Part shown: positions 33,786 to 44,431 of the stretch, piece after piece
How positions within the stretch are numbered: the stretch's first letter is position 1
Layout of the letters: each line of letters begins with the position of its first letter
DNA from: Amblyomma americanum
Taxonomy: Eukaryota; Arthropoda; Arachnida; Ixodida; Ixodidae
Assembly: GCF_052857255.1 (NCBI RefSeq)
Contig: NC_135506.1
Span: 74,537,056-74,601,055, forward strand
Length of the DNA stretch: 64,000 nucleotides
Direction: 5' to 3'
Notes under the pieces: generated by a model
Told to the model about the DNA's origin: nothing
Database searches by the model: none
Seen by the model: only the letters and a program-made list of their open reading frames with translations
Position numbers and translations under genes: made by a program

Positions 33786-33940
33786 TCCGCCGCGGTGGTT
33801 CAGTGGTTAGATCACATGGCTATTGATACGGAGTTCCCGCACTCGAACCCGACCGCGGCGGCGGTGTTTCGATAGAGGCGAAACGCCAAGGCACCCGTGT
33901 GCTGTGCGATGACAGTGCACTTTAAGGATCCCCAGGTTAA
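33786..33940 (+). repeat. Ruka-type SINE, 5' half
   Basis: 'ccgccgcggtggttcagtgg' head, B box 'actcgaacccgaccgcgg', body to 'ggatccccaggt'. The 3' half is absent. Confidence 0.8.
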
Positions 33941-34097
33941 AGACAACCAGACTAACCTGGACTTGCAATCAAGATTAACCAGGACTAACTATGCAATGCC
34001 TAAGCTTTCGCTACGTATAACGCAGTAGTGACTAATAAGCGAGAGAGAAAATTTGCAGTAGCTTAGATCGGCTATGCCAGGTCGTACGTAATATTCA

Positions 34098-34558
34098 AAA
34101 TAATAATTGGTTTTTTGGGGCACCCCGCCGCGGTGGCTCAGTGGTTAGGGCGCTCGACTACTGATCCGGAGTTCCCGGGTTCGAACCCGACCGCGGCGGC
34201 TGCGTTTTTATGGAGGAAAAACGCTAAGGCGCCCGTGTGCTGTGCGATGTCAGTGCACGTTAAAGATCCCCAGGTGGTCGAAATTATTCCGGAGCCCTCC
34301 ACTACGGCACCTATTCTTCCTTTCTTCTTTCACTCCCTCCTTTATCCCTTCCCTTAAGGCGCGGTTCATTTGTCCAAAGATATATGAGACAGATACTGCG
34401 CCATTTCCTTTCCCCAAAAACCAATTATTATTATTTTTGGGGCAAGGAAATGGCGCAGTATGTCTCATATATCGGTGGACACCTGAACCGTGCCGTAAGG
34501 GAAGATATAAAGAAGGGAGTGAAAGAAGAAAGGAAGAAAGAGGTGCCGTAGTGGTGGT
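34098..34558 (-). repeat. Ruka-type SINE 3' half, host of a nested plus-strand Ruka
   Basis: 34098-34122 ('taataattggttttttgggg') and 34434-34558 are one minus-strand copy. The split has an 11-bp duplication tttttggggca at 34112-34122 and 34434-34444. The copy is cut again near 34558 by another minus-strand Ruka. Confidence 0.82.
34123..34433 (+). repeat. Ruka-type SINE, complete, nested
   Basis: Clean full-length copy with head 'ccgccgcggtggctcagtgg', B box gggttcgaaccc, 'tccggagccctccactacgg' and 3' 'ccccaaaaaccaatta'. Lies between the 11-bp duplications. Nearly identical to 56880 and 57711. Confidence 0.93.
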
Positions 34559-34798
34559 TGGTTTTGGTTTTTTTGGGGGGGGGGAAGGAAATGGCGCAGT
34601 ATCTTTCTCATATATCGTTGGACATCTGAACCGCGCCGTAAGAGAAGGGATAAAGGAGGGAGTGAAAGAAGGAAGGAAGAAAGAGATGCCGTAGTGGAGG
34701 GCTCTGGAATAATTTCGACCATCAGGGGATCTTTAACATGCACTGAAATCGCGCAGCACACGGGCTGGCCATAGCGTTTTGCCTCCAGAAAAACGCAT
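34559..34798 (-). repeat. Ruka-type SINE, 3' two-thirds
   Basis: Begins 'ggttggttttggtttttttg' with a run of G and continues to 'cagaaaaacgcatca', before the B box. The head is missing. Confidence 0.82.
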
Positions 34799-34799
34799 C

Positions 34800-34918
34800 A
34801 GACCAGTCCCTGCTTTATCCCTTCCCTTACGGCACGGTGCAGGTGTCCAACGATATATGAGACAGATACTGCGCTATTTCCTTTCGCCAAAAAAAACCAA
34901 TTATTAATTATTATTACC
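34800..34918 (+). repeat. Ruka-type SINE, 3' third
   Basis: 'tttatcccttcccttacgg' to 'aaaccaattattaattatt'. Joins the preceding minus-strand piece in inverted orientation. Confidence 0.8.
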
Positions 34919-34928
34919 ACGGCTGCGG

Positions 34929-34972
34929 CGCGCACACACACACACACACACACACGCACGCACGCGCGCGCG

Positions 34973-35045
<73 letters not shown>
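34929..35045. repeat. Alternating (CA)n/(CG)n tract
   Basis: About 117 bp of uninterrupted purine-pyrimidine alternation: CA repeats, then mixed CACG and CG repeats, then a long CA run. Capable in principle of Z-form DNA. Confidence 0.9.
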
Positions 35046-35046
<1 letters not shown>

Positions 35047-35935
35047 CAGACTAGGCACAGAAAACTGGAAAGTGTACGCTTCGCATTTATGCTGACAGAA
35101 AACGTGGACTTAATCAGAACAATGCGGCTTTTCTCAACGCAGACTTCCAAAAAGGCTTCGATAATTTACATACCATGCTCATTGCAAGCATTCATTCAAT
35201 CACTTTAGACATAGCTAAGGAGTGAAATGCCTACGATTAAAAGAATCTGATACGCACACAGTGCAGAGCATTCGGGGGCAGCTTTGTTTGGTAAGCGCAC
35301 GCGCCGCCGAATGGGCCATGTGGTTGGATGGATGAATGGAAACAACTTTTATTAGACGAAGAAAAAATTGAAGGACGCTTAAGCTTCGCCTTTAAGAGCA
35401 GTACGCGACAGCGTGTTGCAGCATCGCCAAGAAATCCACAGAACGCCATCGTCTTTCGCTACGACCCCTTGCCCGGACAAACTAAGGAAAGGAAACATAT
35501 CTTGGTGGACCCCCGAACTGTGCCAGAAAGAAATGAAAATTAAAATAAGATTTTTTATGGAAAGGAAAGGACGCCTGTCTCACAATTCTCGCTGGACGCC
35601 CGTTCAGGTGTCCACTGAGATGCGCCATTTTTTGCTCACTGCCAAAGACGCCGACGACACCGGCTTTTTTGCGACACGAGCTCCTTAACGCTGTCGCGTT
35701 AAAAAAATCTTCTAGGGTGGTCCCCTACTGGTTCAGGAGTCCACAGGTTTGTGCTTCACAAAAAGCTCAATCGACCCGCGATTACTGGCCGGCAGGCTGA
35801 GCGGTCCGTAAAGCAGCCTTCCGGGAAGAATGAGTGGGATTGGGGATAGGGGGTACTACCTGTGGGGAAGGACATTCCAAAAGGTAATCGTCTCGTTGTG
35901 GTTCGGTAATGATACACTTCTGCTAATTTATCCAT
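35046..35935. other. Intergenic with Ruka-tail scraps
   Basis: 35480-35680 contains repeated short pieces like the Ruka 3' region ('ggaaaggaaaggacgcctgt', 'caggtgtccactgaga'). No gene seen. Confidence 0.5.
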
Positions 35936-36260
35936 CTAGATCCCCAGGTGGTCGAAATTATTCCGGAGCCCTCCACTACGGCACCTATTCTTCCTTTCTT
36001 CTTTCACTCCCTCCTTTATCTCTTCCCTTACGGCATGGTTCAGGTAGGGTTTTGAGGCGGGCTAGTTGGTGGATTTCATTCATGATTGAATTGCGCGAAA
36101 GAAACGGGGACCAAGAAGAAACACATATGTGTGTGTGTACGTGTTTCTTCTTGGTCCCCGTTTCTTTCGCGCAGTTCAATCATGAGTGGCTCAGGTGTCC
36201 AACGATATATGAGACACATACTGCGCCATTTCCTTCCCCCAAAACCAATTATTATTATCA
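35936..36260 (+). repeat. Ruka-type SINE 3' half carrying a hairpin insertion
   Basis: 35936-36046 ('gatccccaggtggtcgaaat' to 'ggttcaggt') and 36190-36260 ('tcaggtgtccaacgata' to 'ccaattatta') are continuous in the SINE consensus. 143 bp are inserted, with tcaggt present on both sides. Confidence 0.82.
36047..36189. mobile_element. Foldback element with 44-bp arms
   Basis: Arms 36081-36124 and 36141-36184 are inverted repeats of 44 bp with one mismatch, around a 16-base loop rich in tgtg. The arms carry gcgcgaaagaaacggggac. Next to the hairpin is ggcgggctagttggtg (36057-36072), whose complement recurs beside the hairpin at 37674. The insertion is flanked by tcaggt on both sides. Confidence 0.75.
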
Positions 36261-36754
36261 GGGAACGCATAAGGACTCCACAATATGAGGTGAAAACCGT
36301 GTATCCTTGTTAGTGATGCAAAGACGGTACATTTATTCCATAAGCTGAGTAGTTTCTACATTTGATGTTAAATCCTGCGCGACTGGGGCAGTTCGAAATT
36401 TCTATATACGTTGAGCACAATTGTTTCTTAGGTTATGATGGAGTAGCAGTCGATGTTCTCTATAAGAACCAGCACACTATAGACCGTTCTGTTTCAGAAC
36501 TTAAAAGTTGATGGGTAAAACCCGACTGGCTCCATTTGCAGTGTGCAGGTGTACAAGCTTCCTAATGTATTCCATCTTAAAGCTAATTAGGTGTATTAGC
36601 ACTGAACACTTAAGAATTAACCTGAATACTTTGGCATTGCCAGAAAGATAAATTACCTGCGGTTTGTCTACTGCTAAACCTGGTTAGAGAGAGAGAGAGA
36701 GAGCGAAAGCTGTGGTTACTCGGACAACAAGACGCGGCTTGGCGTCGGTAACGT
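36261..36754. other. Intergenic, no gene seen
   Basis: A (GA)n run lies at about 36686-36703. Nothing else recognised. Confidence 0.45.
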
Positions 36755-37080
36755 TTATAGCATTCCGCACACTGGGTAAGCAGTGCATGATCCTGGCAGT
36801 TCGCAGTTGAAATGATGGTTGATCAAGAAATTGTTCCCGCAATGAACGCTGTGGCCTATTGCTGCAGTGCCGCGTGTCTGCCACAACGTTGACATCGCTA
36901 ATGAATTCAGCTCAAACCCCTCTCTCTCTCTCACCACCGCGATGTACCTCGAAGCGCTACTGAGGCGTCCACTGTCCCAGCGAGCCAGTTTCTCACCTTC
37001 TTTCCTCAAGATCATCGGAGTCTAGAACAATGTCAACGCCAGCGGTCATGAACACAACGAACGCCCATGGTCTACAGTTT
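36755..37080 (+). repeat. Interspersed repeat V, copy 2
   Basis: Same landmark order as 25505-25830, e.g. 'ttccgcacactggg', 'caatgaacgctgtggcc', 'gtctagaacaatgtcaacg'. (CT)n at 36921-36932. Confidence 0.65.
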
Positions 37081-37099
37081 GAAATTTAAATGTATATTA

Positions 37100-37326
37100 G
37101 TTGTCGGGCAAAAGAAATGGCGCAGTAATTCTCACATCTCGGAGGACACCTGAACCGCGCCTTAAGAGAAGGCATAAAAGAGGGACTGAGAGAAGACAGG
37201 AAGAAAGAAATGCCGCAGTGGAGGGCTCTGTAATAATTTCGACCACCTCAGGGTATTTAGCATGCACTGACATCGCACAGCACACGGCAGTCTGAGTTTC
37301 ACCCCCATCGAAATGTGGCCGCCTTG
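37100..37326 (-). repeat. Ruka-type SINE, diverged, lacking the head
   Basis: 'aaaagaaatggcgcagtaat', 'cacctgaaccgcgcctt', 'tggagggctctgtaata', 'catcgcacagcacac' in minus orientation. Ends before the B box. Confidence 0.78.
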
Positions 37327-37673
37327 GAAAGGATTTGGATGCTCTCACACGCATCGATCTGTTCAAGCCACATCACTAGATCTGCTCTGAAGTCCACCTG
37401 AAGCTTATAGTTTTTCGAATTATCAGAAAGCATTAGGCGCTATCGTCTTACATCCATACAGACTAGTGAAAGGTAAGGAGAGAAGTGCATGCAGTGCATT
37501 TGCCTTGGTATTTTCTTTCAGAAAACGTGGACTTAATTGTTCAATATGGCTTTTTTCAAGGCTGTCCTTCAAGAACGGCTTAGATTATTTGTTTACCATC
37601 CCGACAACAGACATTCATTCAATCGCGTTAAAAATAAAGAAATGTGAGAAAAGTACACTATTAAAACTTTGAT
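37327..37673. other. Intergenic, no gene seen
   Basis: 'ctttcagaaaacgtggactt' at 37515 resembles 35091-35112 ('gctgacagaaaacgtggactt'), so a further low-copy repeat may run through both places. Confidence 0.4.
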
Positions 37674-37794
37674 GCAAAAAAAAAACAGCGCGAACAAACG
37701 GGGACTAGACGAACAATACACAGGAACAAGTCCCCGTCTAGTCCCCGTTTGTTCGCGCTGTTTTTTTTGCATTATGTATCACCAACTCGCCCGC
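37674..37794. mobile_element. Foldback element with arms of about 37 bp
   Basis: Arms 37674-37711 and 37735-37770 are perfect inverted repeats apart from the A/T run length (10 and 8). The arm core cagcgcgaacaaacgggg closely matches the arm of the 36081 hairpin, and the flanking caccaactcgcccgc (37780-37794) matches its flank. These shared parts define a family. Confidence 0.75.
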
Positions 37795-38689
37795 TTATCT
37801 ATCCTGTTAAAAATTTGACACTCACACAGTAGAGAACAGTTTGGGGAAGCATAATTTTGGAGCACGAATCTAAGTTTTTGGCCGACTACTAGCCAACGAA
37901 TATACGAAGTGTCCACTTTCCATGATTTCAGTTGTAGCTTGTGTAGACTGTTAAGCCTCTTGATCGCCGGGGCAATTTTGGGATGTTATTCTGCCTGATC
38001 CAAATAACTGAATATGTCATATTCTATAGACACGCAATTCGAGAACGAAGCGGCGAACGCCCCTCAAAGGAAGCCTTCCAGCCAAAAGCGTCAAGCAGTA
38101 CTCGTGACGCAGCTGTTAATCCGCTTAAACCATGTGTAATCCTCTTGCACCTTAATCCCCATTGGTGTTACGAAAGTAGATGCAATGGCAATAAGCTCGA
38201 AGTCGTGAAAATCAGTCGACCCTTTTGGCTGGAGGACCCCCCTTGAAGGGTATAAGCCTCGTTGTTCTTGAGTTTTATCCGAATTACTCGGCTAGATCTC
38301 GAGGATGAAATAGCGTATACTCTTCAAAGGATGTTCTGCAGCCAGTTGTGCCGACCTATTTGCGTAATGCCAAGGTTTAACCGATTAAGTACTGGCGAAT
38401 CCTCTTCATCTGCACCACCTGTAATGTCACGCTAGTAGGTTCAAGATGATTAACCACAACATCATGAGATTCATTCAATGCCTTTTGCTAGAGTGCTTCC
38501 GGTGAGGGCTATTTACGGTTTTGTTCTTGCCTTATCCGACTATAGAGAATCTACACAGGCTATTTCACATGTCCAGTGAGGCTGATGTCCTCTTAGGCGG
38601 TATAGTATTCGCAGATGACTGAAAATTTGTTCAAGTTACGGAGAGAAGGGAAGTATAGGCTGTCGCTGCCAAAGACTTGTATATTTTGC
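37795..38689. other. Intergenic, no gene seen
   Basis: No supported coding frame. A short stretch near 38598-38635 could be read as a decayed RT box, but the match is too weak to call. Confidence 0.4.
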
Positions 38690-38732
38690 TGTATTGCCGG
38701 GCCTATTGTGGTTTTCTGCTGTAGTGGAAACA

Positions 38733-39644
38733 ATGTCCCATGTCTGCTTCACTTGTGATGAAGCATTTCATGAAAATGAGGGACGTGTAGCTTGTTCTGA
38801 ATGTGTGCACGAATACCATTTTGGAAAATCCACGGGAATAGCTGAAAAGTCATTCAAAGGAAAATCCGAAGCTGCAAAGAAAACATGGCGATGCCAGAAT
38901 TGCCGGAGCTCGGTACAAGGTGGTAGCAACACTGATGAAAACAAGACTGACATGGATATAAAAGCTATCCTTCGATCTATTAATCTAAAGCTAGAATGCC
39001 TACCTTCCCTCGCCGCTTGAGTAGAAACCATGGAGGAGTCTGTTACGCACATGTCTGCCATTTTTGAGGAACTGAAAAAAACTATTTTCGTGCAGGAAAA
39101 TGAAATTAAGGTACTTAGAAAGCAGGTACCGGAACTGGAGATGAAGGAGGATGAGAACCAATCTGCTCAGGCTCATCTTCGCCGGGAAGTGAACGAACTT
39201 GAATTCCGAAATAGGCAGCTTAATTTAGAAATCCATGGGGTGCCTCTCGTGAAAGGTGAAAACTTGCATAATGTGCTAAACGGAGTTGCAGACCAGCTGG
39301 AAACGCCACATTTGGTCGAGCATGACATTGCCTCGGTACACAGGCTACCCGCACAGAAAGACAAAATTCCCGGAATAATCGTCCGTTTCACAAGGCAGTC
39401 GACAAGGGAATCTTGGTTAAGTAAAAAGAATAAGCTAAATGATAGCCATCCACGCATCTTCATCCAGGAAAACTTGACCCGTCACAACTGAGACCTGCTA
39501 CAAGCTACAAAGAACTGGGCCAAAGAAGCTGGTTTTAAATACGTGTGGCATACGCATGGAAAGGTTTTTTTGAGAATGTCTGATGGTGCAAACGCAATTC
39601 ACGTTAGAAGCCGTGATGACCTCGACCGCCTTCTGCCCAAATGA
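38733..39644 (+). pseudogene. CR1-like ORF1: PHD finger, coiled coil, RNA-binding C-terminus
   Basis: Start at ATG 38733. Residues 4-55 form a PHD-like zinc finger: CFTC, CSEC, HEYHF and CQNC, but the position expected to hold the fifth Cys reads Ser (codon near 38829). Then a coiled coil (EELKKTIFVQENEIKVLRKQ) and a region like the C-terminus of L1-type ORF1 proteins (LEIHGVP ... GIIVRFTRQSTRESWLSKK). The frame continues in phase through two TGA codons (39018-39020 and 39489-39491) to a natural stop at 39642-39644. Expected role: nucleic-acid binding and chaperone activity. Two stops and no frameshift. Confidence 0.82.
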
Positions 39645-39684
39645 TGTGCCAAGCCAGTATCATTCTTGAACAGAGAAGCTAGAG

Positions 39685-42541
39685 ATGGATGAACACGATT
39701 TCTATTCACCAGATGACTTGAACAATGTGGTATCTCATTTGGGACGTCATGCGTTAAAATCTGTGCATTTAAACGCCAGATCTGTCCGAAACAAAGCACT
39801 TCTGTTAGATGAATTCTTTAGCCAATTTTCTTTCAATTTTTCAGTTGTCATGTTCAGTGAAACATGGAGCAAAAATGAGAGTGATGTTTTTAGAATGGAA
39901 GGCTATAATACGCATTATCTCAACCGACCTTGTGGTCGCGGTGGTGGTGTTGCAGTTCTAACTTTAGAACAAATGGACTGCGAACTAGTATACGCTTTCA
40001 GTATTGTAACTCCCGATTACGAAGTTTTATCTTTATTTGCGGATAAAGTACTGTATTCGGTTTGTTATCGGCCGCCAAATGGGCATGTTCCAACATTTCT
40101 TGAATTTTATGAAAGCTTTCTTTCGTTTGTTGTGGAAAGCAGGTGCATGTTGGTAGCTTCAGGTGATTACAACATTGATATGGGTATTGATACTCCTGTT
40201 TGTACCAATTTTACCAATATTTTGCTGTCAAATGGGTTTAACAATGTTATAAATAATCCAACAAGAATAACAACTAATTGCCAGTCAGTATTGGATGTCT
40301 TCATAACAAATGTTGTATTATCGGATGTAAAAGCTGGTGCATTAGCATGTTCTATTAGTGATCATCTTCCGGTGTTTTTTTGCCTAGATGTTGCCAGCAT
40401 TCCTAAACATCCGCCTGCTGAAAACCTATACCAGCCAGTAACTGACGCGGCTCTCGATGCATTCAGAAAAGAATTGATTCAAGTAGACTGGCGAAAGGTC
40501 CTGACTTTGGTCGATGCTGACAATGCTTATGATGCATTTTTAGATATATTTAAAGGTTTTTACTAAGTTCACTTTCCTGTAAAAAAGCGCCAAAGAAATA
40601 GGAAAATTTGGAAACCATGGGTAGCATACGAACTCTACCAACATATGAGAACAAAAGACAGACTGTTCAGAAAATTTCTTCGCACGCGTAATCTTAATGA
40701 CTTGACGATTTTGACACAATATCGAAACAAACTAACCAAGAAATTGTGCATTGCGCGCAAAGATTACTTCTCATCTTTTGTGGATGTCAAAAATGCACCG
40801 AGCGCACTGCTTTGGGACAAACTAAATATGTTACTTACTACGCCGTGGTAATAGCAGGAGCTGCATGTCCAAACTTACTATTAAGGGCATGGACTTGCAA
40901 GGGGCGGAACTGGCTGATGCTTTCAACACTTTTTTCACAAATATGAGTACACCAGGTAGTTCCCACAACGCATGTCAATATATGAACAGGAGGAATGATA
41001 GAACTTTATTTTTACAGCCAGTCACAGTGCAGGAAGTGATTTCAACAATTAGAAGTTTAAACAACAGCAGCAGTAGGGATATCGATGAACATCAAATAAA
41101 ACCCGTCAAATACTTCGCAGATGTAATTGCACCAGTTCTTACGAATATTTTTAATATGTGTTTAACTACGTCTTTATTCCCAGTAAAGTTGCAGGTTGCC
41201 AAAGTAGTAGTGCTCTTTAAAAAGGGGAATCGAAACGAATTGGGCAATTATCGGCCTGTATCTATATTGCCTGATTTTTTCAAAGGTTTTCGAGAAAATA
41301 ATTCATTGCAGGGTTTTGAATTTCATCGAAACCTCCAATGTATTAACACCTTACCAATTTGGTTTCCGGAAGAATATGTCAACTGAATTAGCCTTGCTTC
41401 ACCAAAAAGAATATATTTTAACACAATTTGAAAACAAGAAAATCGTGGTTGGCTTATTTGTTGACTTCTCCATGGCTTTTGACTTGGTCAATCATGAAGT
41501 TTTATTGAATAAGTTGGATATTTATGGTGTACGTGGATGTGCGTTACATTTACTACGGTCATATTTGTCCCACCGGCGACAAGTAGTCCAAATTAATAAC
41601 TCTCGATCACAAGTCCTACCACTGGCTTGTGGTGTCCCACAAGGTAGCATATTGGGGCCTTTGCTCTTTAACCTTTATATAAATGACATTGTTAATATTA
41701 ACCAGGATGCCAAATTTATCATATACGCAGACGATACTAGCATATTTTTCTCTGGTAATAATATCGATCAACTTATCTCTAGTTGCAATGACACAATAGT
41801 TCAACTACAACAATGGTCGTCCTATAATTCTATGACAATTAACACAAATAAAACAAAAGCCGTTATCTTTCGGGCAAAGAATAAGCCACTCCTTCCTCAT
41901 GCCGATATTATTTTTAACTCTCGTCCTGTTTACATTGTTGACCATTTCAAAAGCCTTGGTGTGACATTTACTGCTCACATGTCCTGGGAAACTCATGTGA
42001 ACTTACTAGTGACAAATTTAGCTCGGATAACTGGAGTAATTGGTCGTCTCAGATACATTCTTTCTACAAAACTTAAACTATTGGTTTATAATTCACTCTT
42101 TTATTCACATGTTAACTATTGCCAACTTGTCTGGGGTACAACTACATTCTCTAACCTACAAAAAATTTATGTCATGCAGAAGCGATACCTACGTCATGTG
42201 TACAACGCCGGTTATAATGCAACAACTGCAGGTTTTTTCATAGAGCGCATGTCATTACGGCTCATAAACTATATCTCTACCATCTGAGTACTAGATTTAA
42301 ATATGAAGTAATATATAACATACATAACCTTGGTACTCTGGCATATTTATAAAAGAATGAACAATATTATGCTACAAGACAGGGAGAATGTTGGAAAATC
42401 GGTGCACCCCGTTTGAACTCTGGCATGGAACGCCTATGTTATTCTTTACCATCACTGTTAAACCACTATCTGTCTACTAACTTTGATTTATTTATTTGCT
42501 CCGCTGCTAAGCTTCGCTCTATGTTTACTGAGGATGAATAA
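39685..42541 (+). pseudogene. CR1-like ORF2: endonuclease and reverse transcriptase
   Basis: Starts 41 bases after ORF1. Endonuclease: LNARSVRNK (Asn), FSETWS (Glu), ASGDYNIDM (Asp, Asn; Tyr instead of the usual Phe), SISDHLPV (Asp, His). The frame meets a TAA at 40564-40566, goes on in phase, then TAA at 40849-40851 with a frame change. RT: LFKKGNRNELGNYRPVS, an extra T near 41288-41291 causing a frameshift, then FGFRKNMSTELAL, LFVDFSMAFDLVNHE (motif A), GVPQGSILGPLLFN and YADD at 41724-41735. A final frame change near 42270 leads to the C-terminus at 42541. Catalytic residues are present but at least two stops and three frame changes inactivate it. Confidence 0.87.
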
Positions 42542-42681
42542 CTGATTTTATTTATCATGGGATTTCATTTTTCGGACCACTCTGTTTTGCTTCTGTTCTG
42601 CACTGATCAAGTGTTTTCATTTTCTTTTGTTTGACTGTATAAATTGATTGCTGTTGACCAAACGCTGCTCATTAAGTGGGG

Positions 42682-42748
42682 CGACGGACTCGTCAAGCCG
42701 CCTATTGACGCTTTTTTCCGTCGTCCTCCATCTGTGTACTGCACATGG
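42682..42748 (+). other. Paired hairpins at the 3' end of the CR1-like element
   Basis: Hairpin 1: cgacgga 42682-42688 pairs with tccgtcg 42717-42723, with an inner cgtcaa/ttgacg (42691-42696, 42705-42710). Hairpin 2: begins ccat at 42728 and ends atgg at 42748, just before gaaataaag. Same layout as 16136-16197 of element Z with different bases. Confidence 0.6.
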
Positions 42749-42785
42749 TGGAAATAAAGTCTTCTTCTTCTTCTTCTTAACACTA

Positions 42786-43341
42786 TGATACAAGTGGAGC
42801 TAGCTGGTTACCAAGAAGTCCTACAGTGCAAACCACAAGAAACGACACACGTAGTACAGACGCACCACAGATGTAATGGGGTCTCTGTTCTTTCTGTCAT
42901 CGTTTTGCATTTGGCTCACGAGAACGTCTGTTTAATTCTCTTCGCACTTTAGGAACCAAAGTGCCAGTTCGAATCAAGGGAATGCGAAATAACGAGAACC
43001 CATTGTATCTGAACAGAATTTGATGATTAAATTTGTAGTTTATAGTTAAGCTACAGCGTTTACGGCATTTGCCCCGCAGAAAATATGTACAGTCTTTGTC
43101 AAAAATATACAACCCAAGGGGTTTGCTTCCAACCTGGGTAAAAGATCTTTTGCCTATTTGACAGTCTGAAGCTTGGGAGGGTTGAGGAGGCAAGTTTCTC
43201 CCTCCTTCGTGAGATTAGGGTCTCTGAGTATGCAAAAGAGATCGTGCTCAGGGGCTCAGAAGCAGACCCCTTGCGCCGCATACATTTGACAAAGACTGTA
43301 CCTCACGCCGAGTTTTCCGAAATGTGGAAGAGTAATGGAAT
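42786..43341. other. Intergenic, no gene seen
   Basis: Nothing recognised. Confidence 0.4.
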
Positions 43342-43355
43342 GGAATATTTACAAT

Positions 43356-43447
43356 CATCATCATCATCATCAGCCTGACTACACCCACTGCAGAGCAAAA
43401 TCCTCTCCCTGGTTTCTGTAATTAACCCGATCCTCTGCAGCCAACCC
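43356..43447 (-). mobile_element. RTE-like retrotransposon 3' end with target duplication
   Basis: ggaatatttacaat occurs at 43342-43355 and 43448-43461, a perfect 14-bp duplication. Between lie 92 bp ending, on the minus strand, in (GATGAT)n. The body 'ctacacccactgcagagc' followed by 'cctctccc' is a 3' end common in arthropod RTE-type elements. It is an extreme 5' truncation. Confidence 0.85.
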
Positions 43448-43461
43448 GGAATATTTACAAT

Positions 43462-44431
43462 ATCCAGGCCTCTCATTGAAATGCTGCCCCTATAGCAGCT
43501 TCCGTAAGGCTGCATGGTATTACTGGGGTGCCATATAGCGGGCGAGGTGAACGAAGGGCTTTAAAAGGGGATCTGCCAAAGCGAATTTTCCTGAACGTGT
43601 GGGCCCTGTGGAAATTGAGAACCCTGCTGACTCGCTTCCGAAAATATAGCTAAGTCACGCTTTTGCTACAAATGCTTGCTTGACACGCGTCTTGTTGAAC
43701 CGTCGGGATTTCTTCCTTACTGGAGACGCGAAGCCATGGCCAGGTCGAGAACACTGTTTTTTTTTTCTGAACGTCAGCGATGCACTCCGGTTTCGATCAA
43801 TTATTGAAGTGGCACCAATTGCCTGTATCCGATAGCCCCTCATGCAGCGTGTCAGTTTTCTTCTTCGTACGTCTCACGTTCTACTCTCTGACGACGGTTC
43901 GAGAAGATTGGTCTAGAGAATGAACATTTATTACAAAATTAAAGAACCGTTTTCAGGTCGAGACACGCAGTTCGTTGGATAGCGCTGTTCATAGGAATCT
44001 CTTTAACAACCTCTAAGAAACAGTTTCCGAAAAAGCTTGAGAAACGCTGTGTAGCCACTTGAAATTTGTGTGCCCGGATTTCAAGTTCAAGGCGTGCAAG
44101 TGAGTGTGGTAGCTGTGTCACAACCCGTACGAGAAAGTTTACTTCCAACCAACCTGACTCTCAACGGGCCTTCTTAAGTGCATTCAAGTCTCCCCTTAAA
44201 AATAAGAGTCATCTGTAAACACTTTTTTTACCGACGTGCAAGAACACTGCCCATGAAGACAAGGCTTCAACAAATATTTTTGTGTTTGTGACCTGCCGCC
44301 TGTGTGATGTCCCAGAAACAACTTAATCAATTGTAAAGACACAATTCTGTTCTAGGATGCCTTCAAAGGAACTTTGGAAAAGCAAATTTATTCGACTTCT
44401 TTTACCATACAATGCCTTACCGGAGGGCAAT
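43462..44431. other. Intergenic, no gene seen
   Basis: An aataaatgtt signal on the minus strand near 43925 could belong to a decayed retrotransposon 3' end, but no coding sequence links to it. Confidence 0.4.

Larger units (their letters stand above)
38690..42785 (+). mobile_element. CR1-like non-LTR retrotransposon, nearly full length
   Basis: ORF1 with a PHD-type finger (38733-39644), ORF2 endonuclease-RT (39685-42541), 3' UTR with two hairpins, and a (TTC)n tail (about 42760-42778). No RNase H. PHD fingers in ORF1 and short microsatellite tails are known for CR1-group elements. The 5' end is not defined; the ORF1 start implies little is missing. It is the longer relative of element Z. Confidence 0.88.

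Noticed and set aside
34125..34215. tRNA gene suggested by A and B boxes
   Set aside because: The sequence recurs as the head of some 20 SINE copies, is followed by the SINE body, and has no acceptor-stem pairing. The same applies to the other heads.
34798..35150. Cys-Val repeat proteins on the minus strand
   Set aside because: They are translations of the (CA)n/(CG)n tract.
38598..38640. Possible decayed RT box (FADD followed by a stop)
   Set aside because: A four-residue match with no other RT motif around it; chance cannot be excluded.
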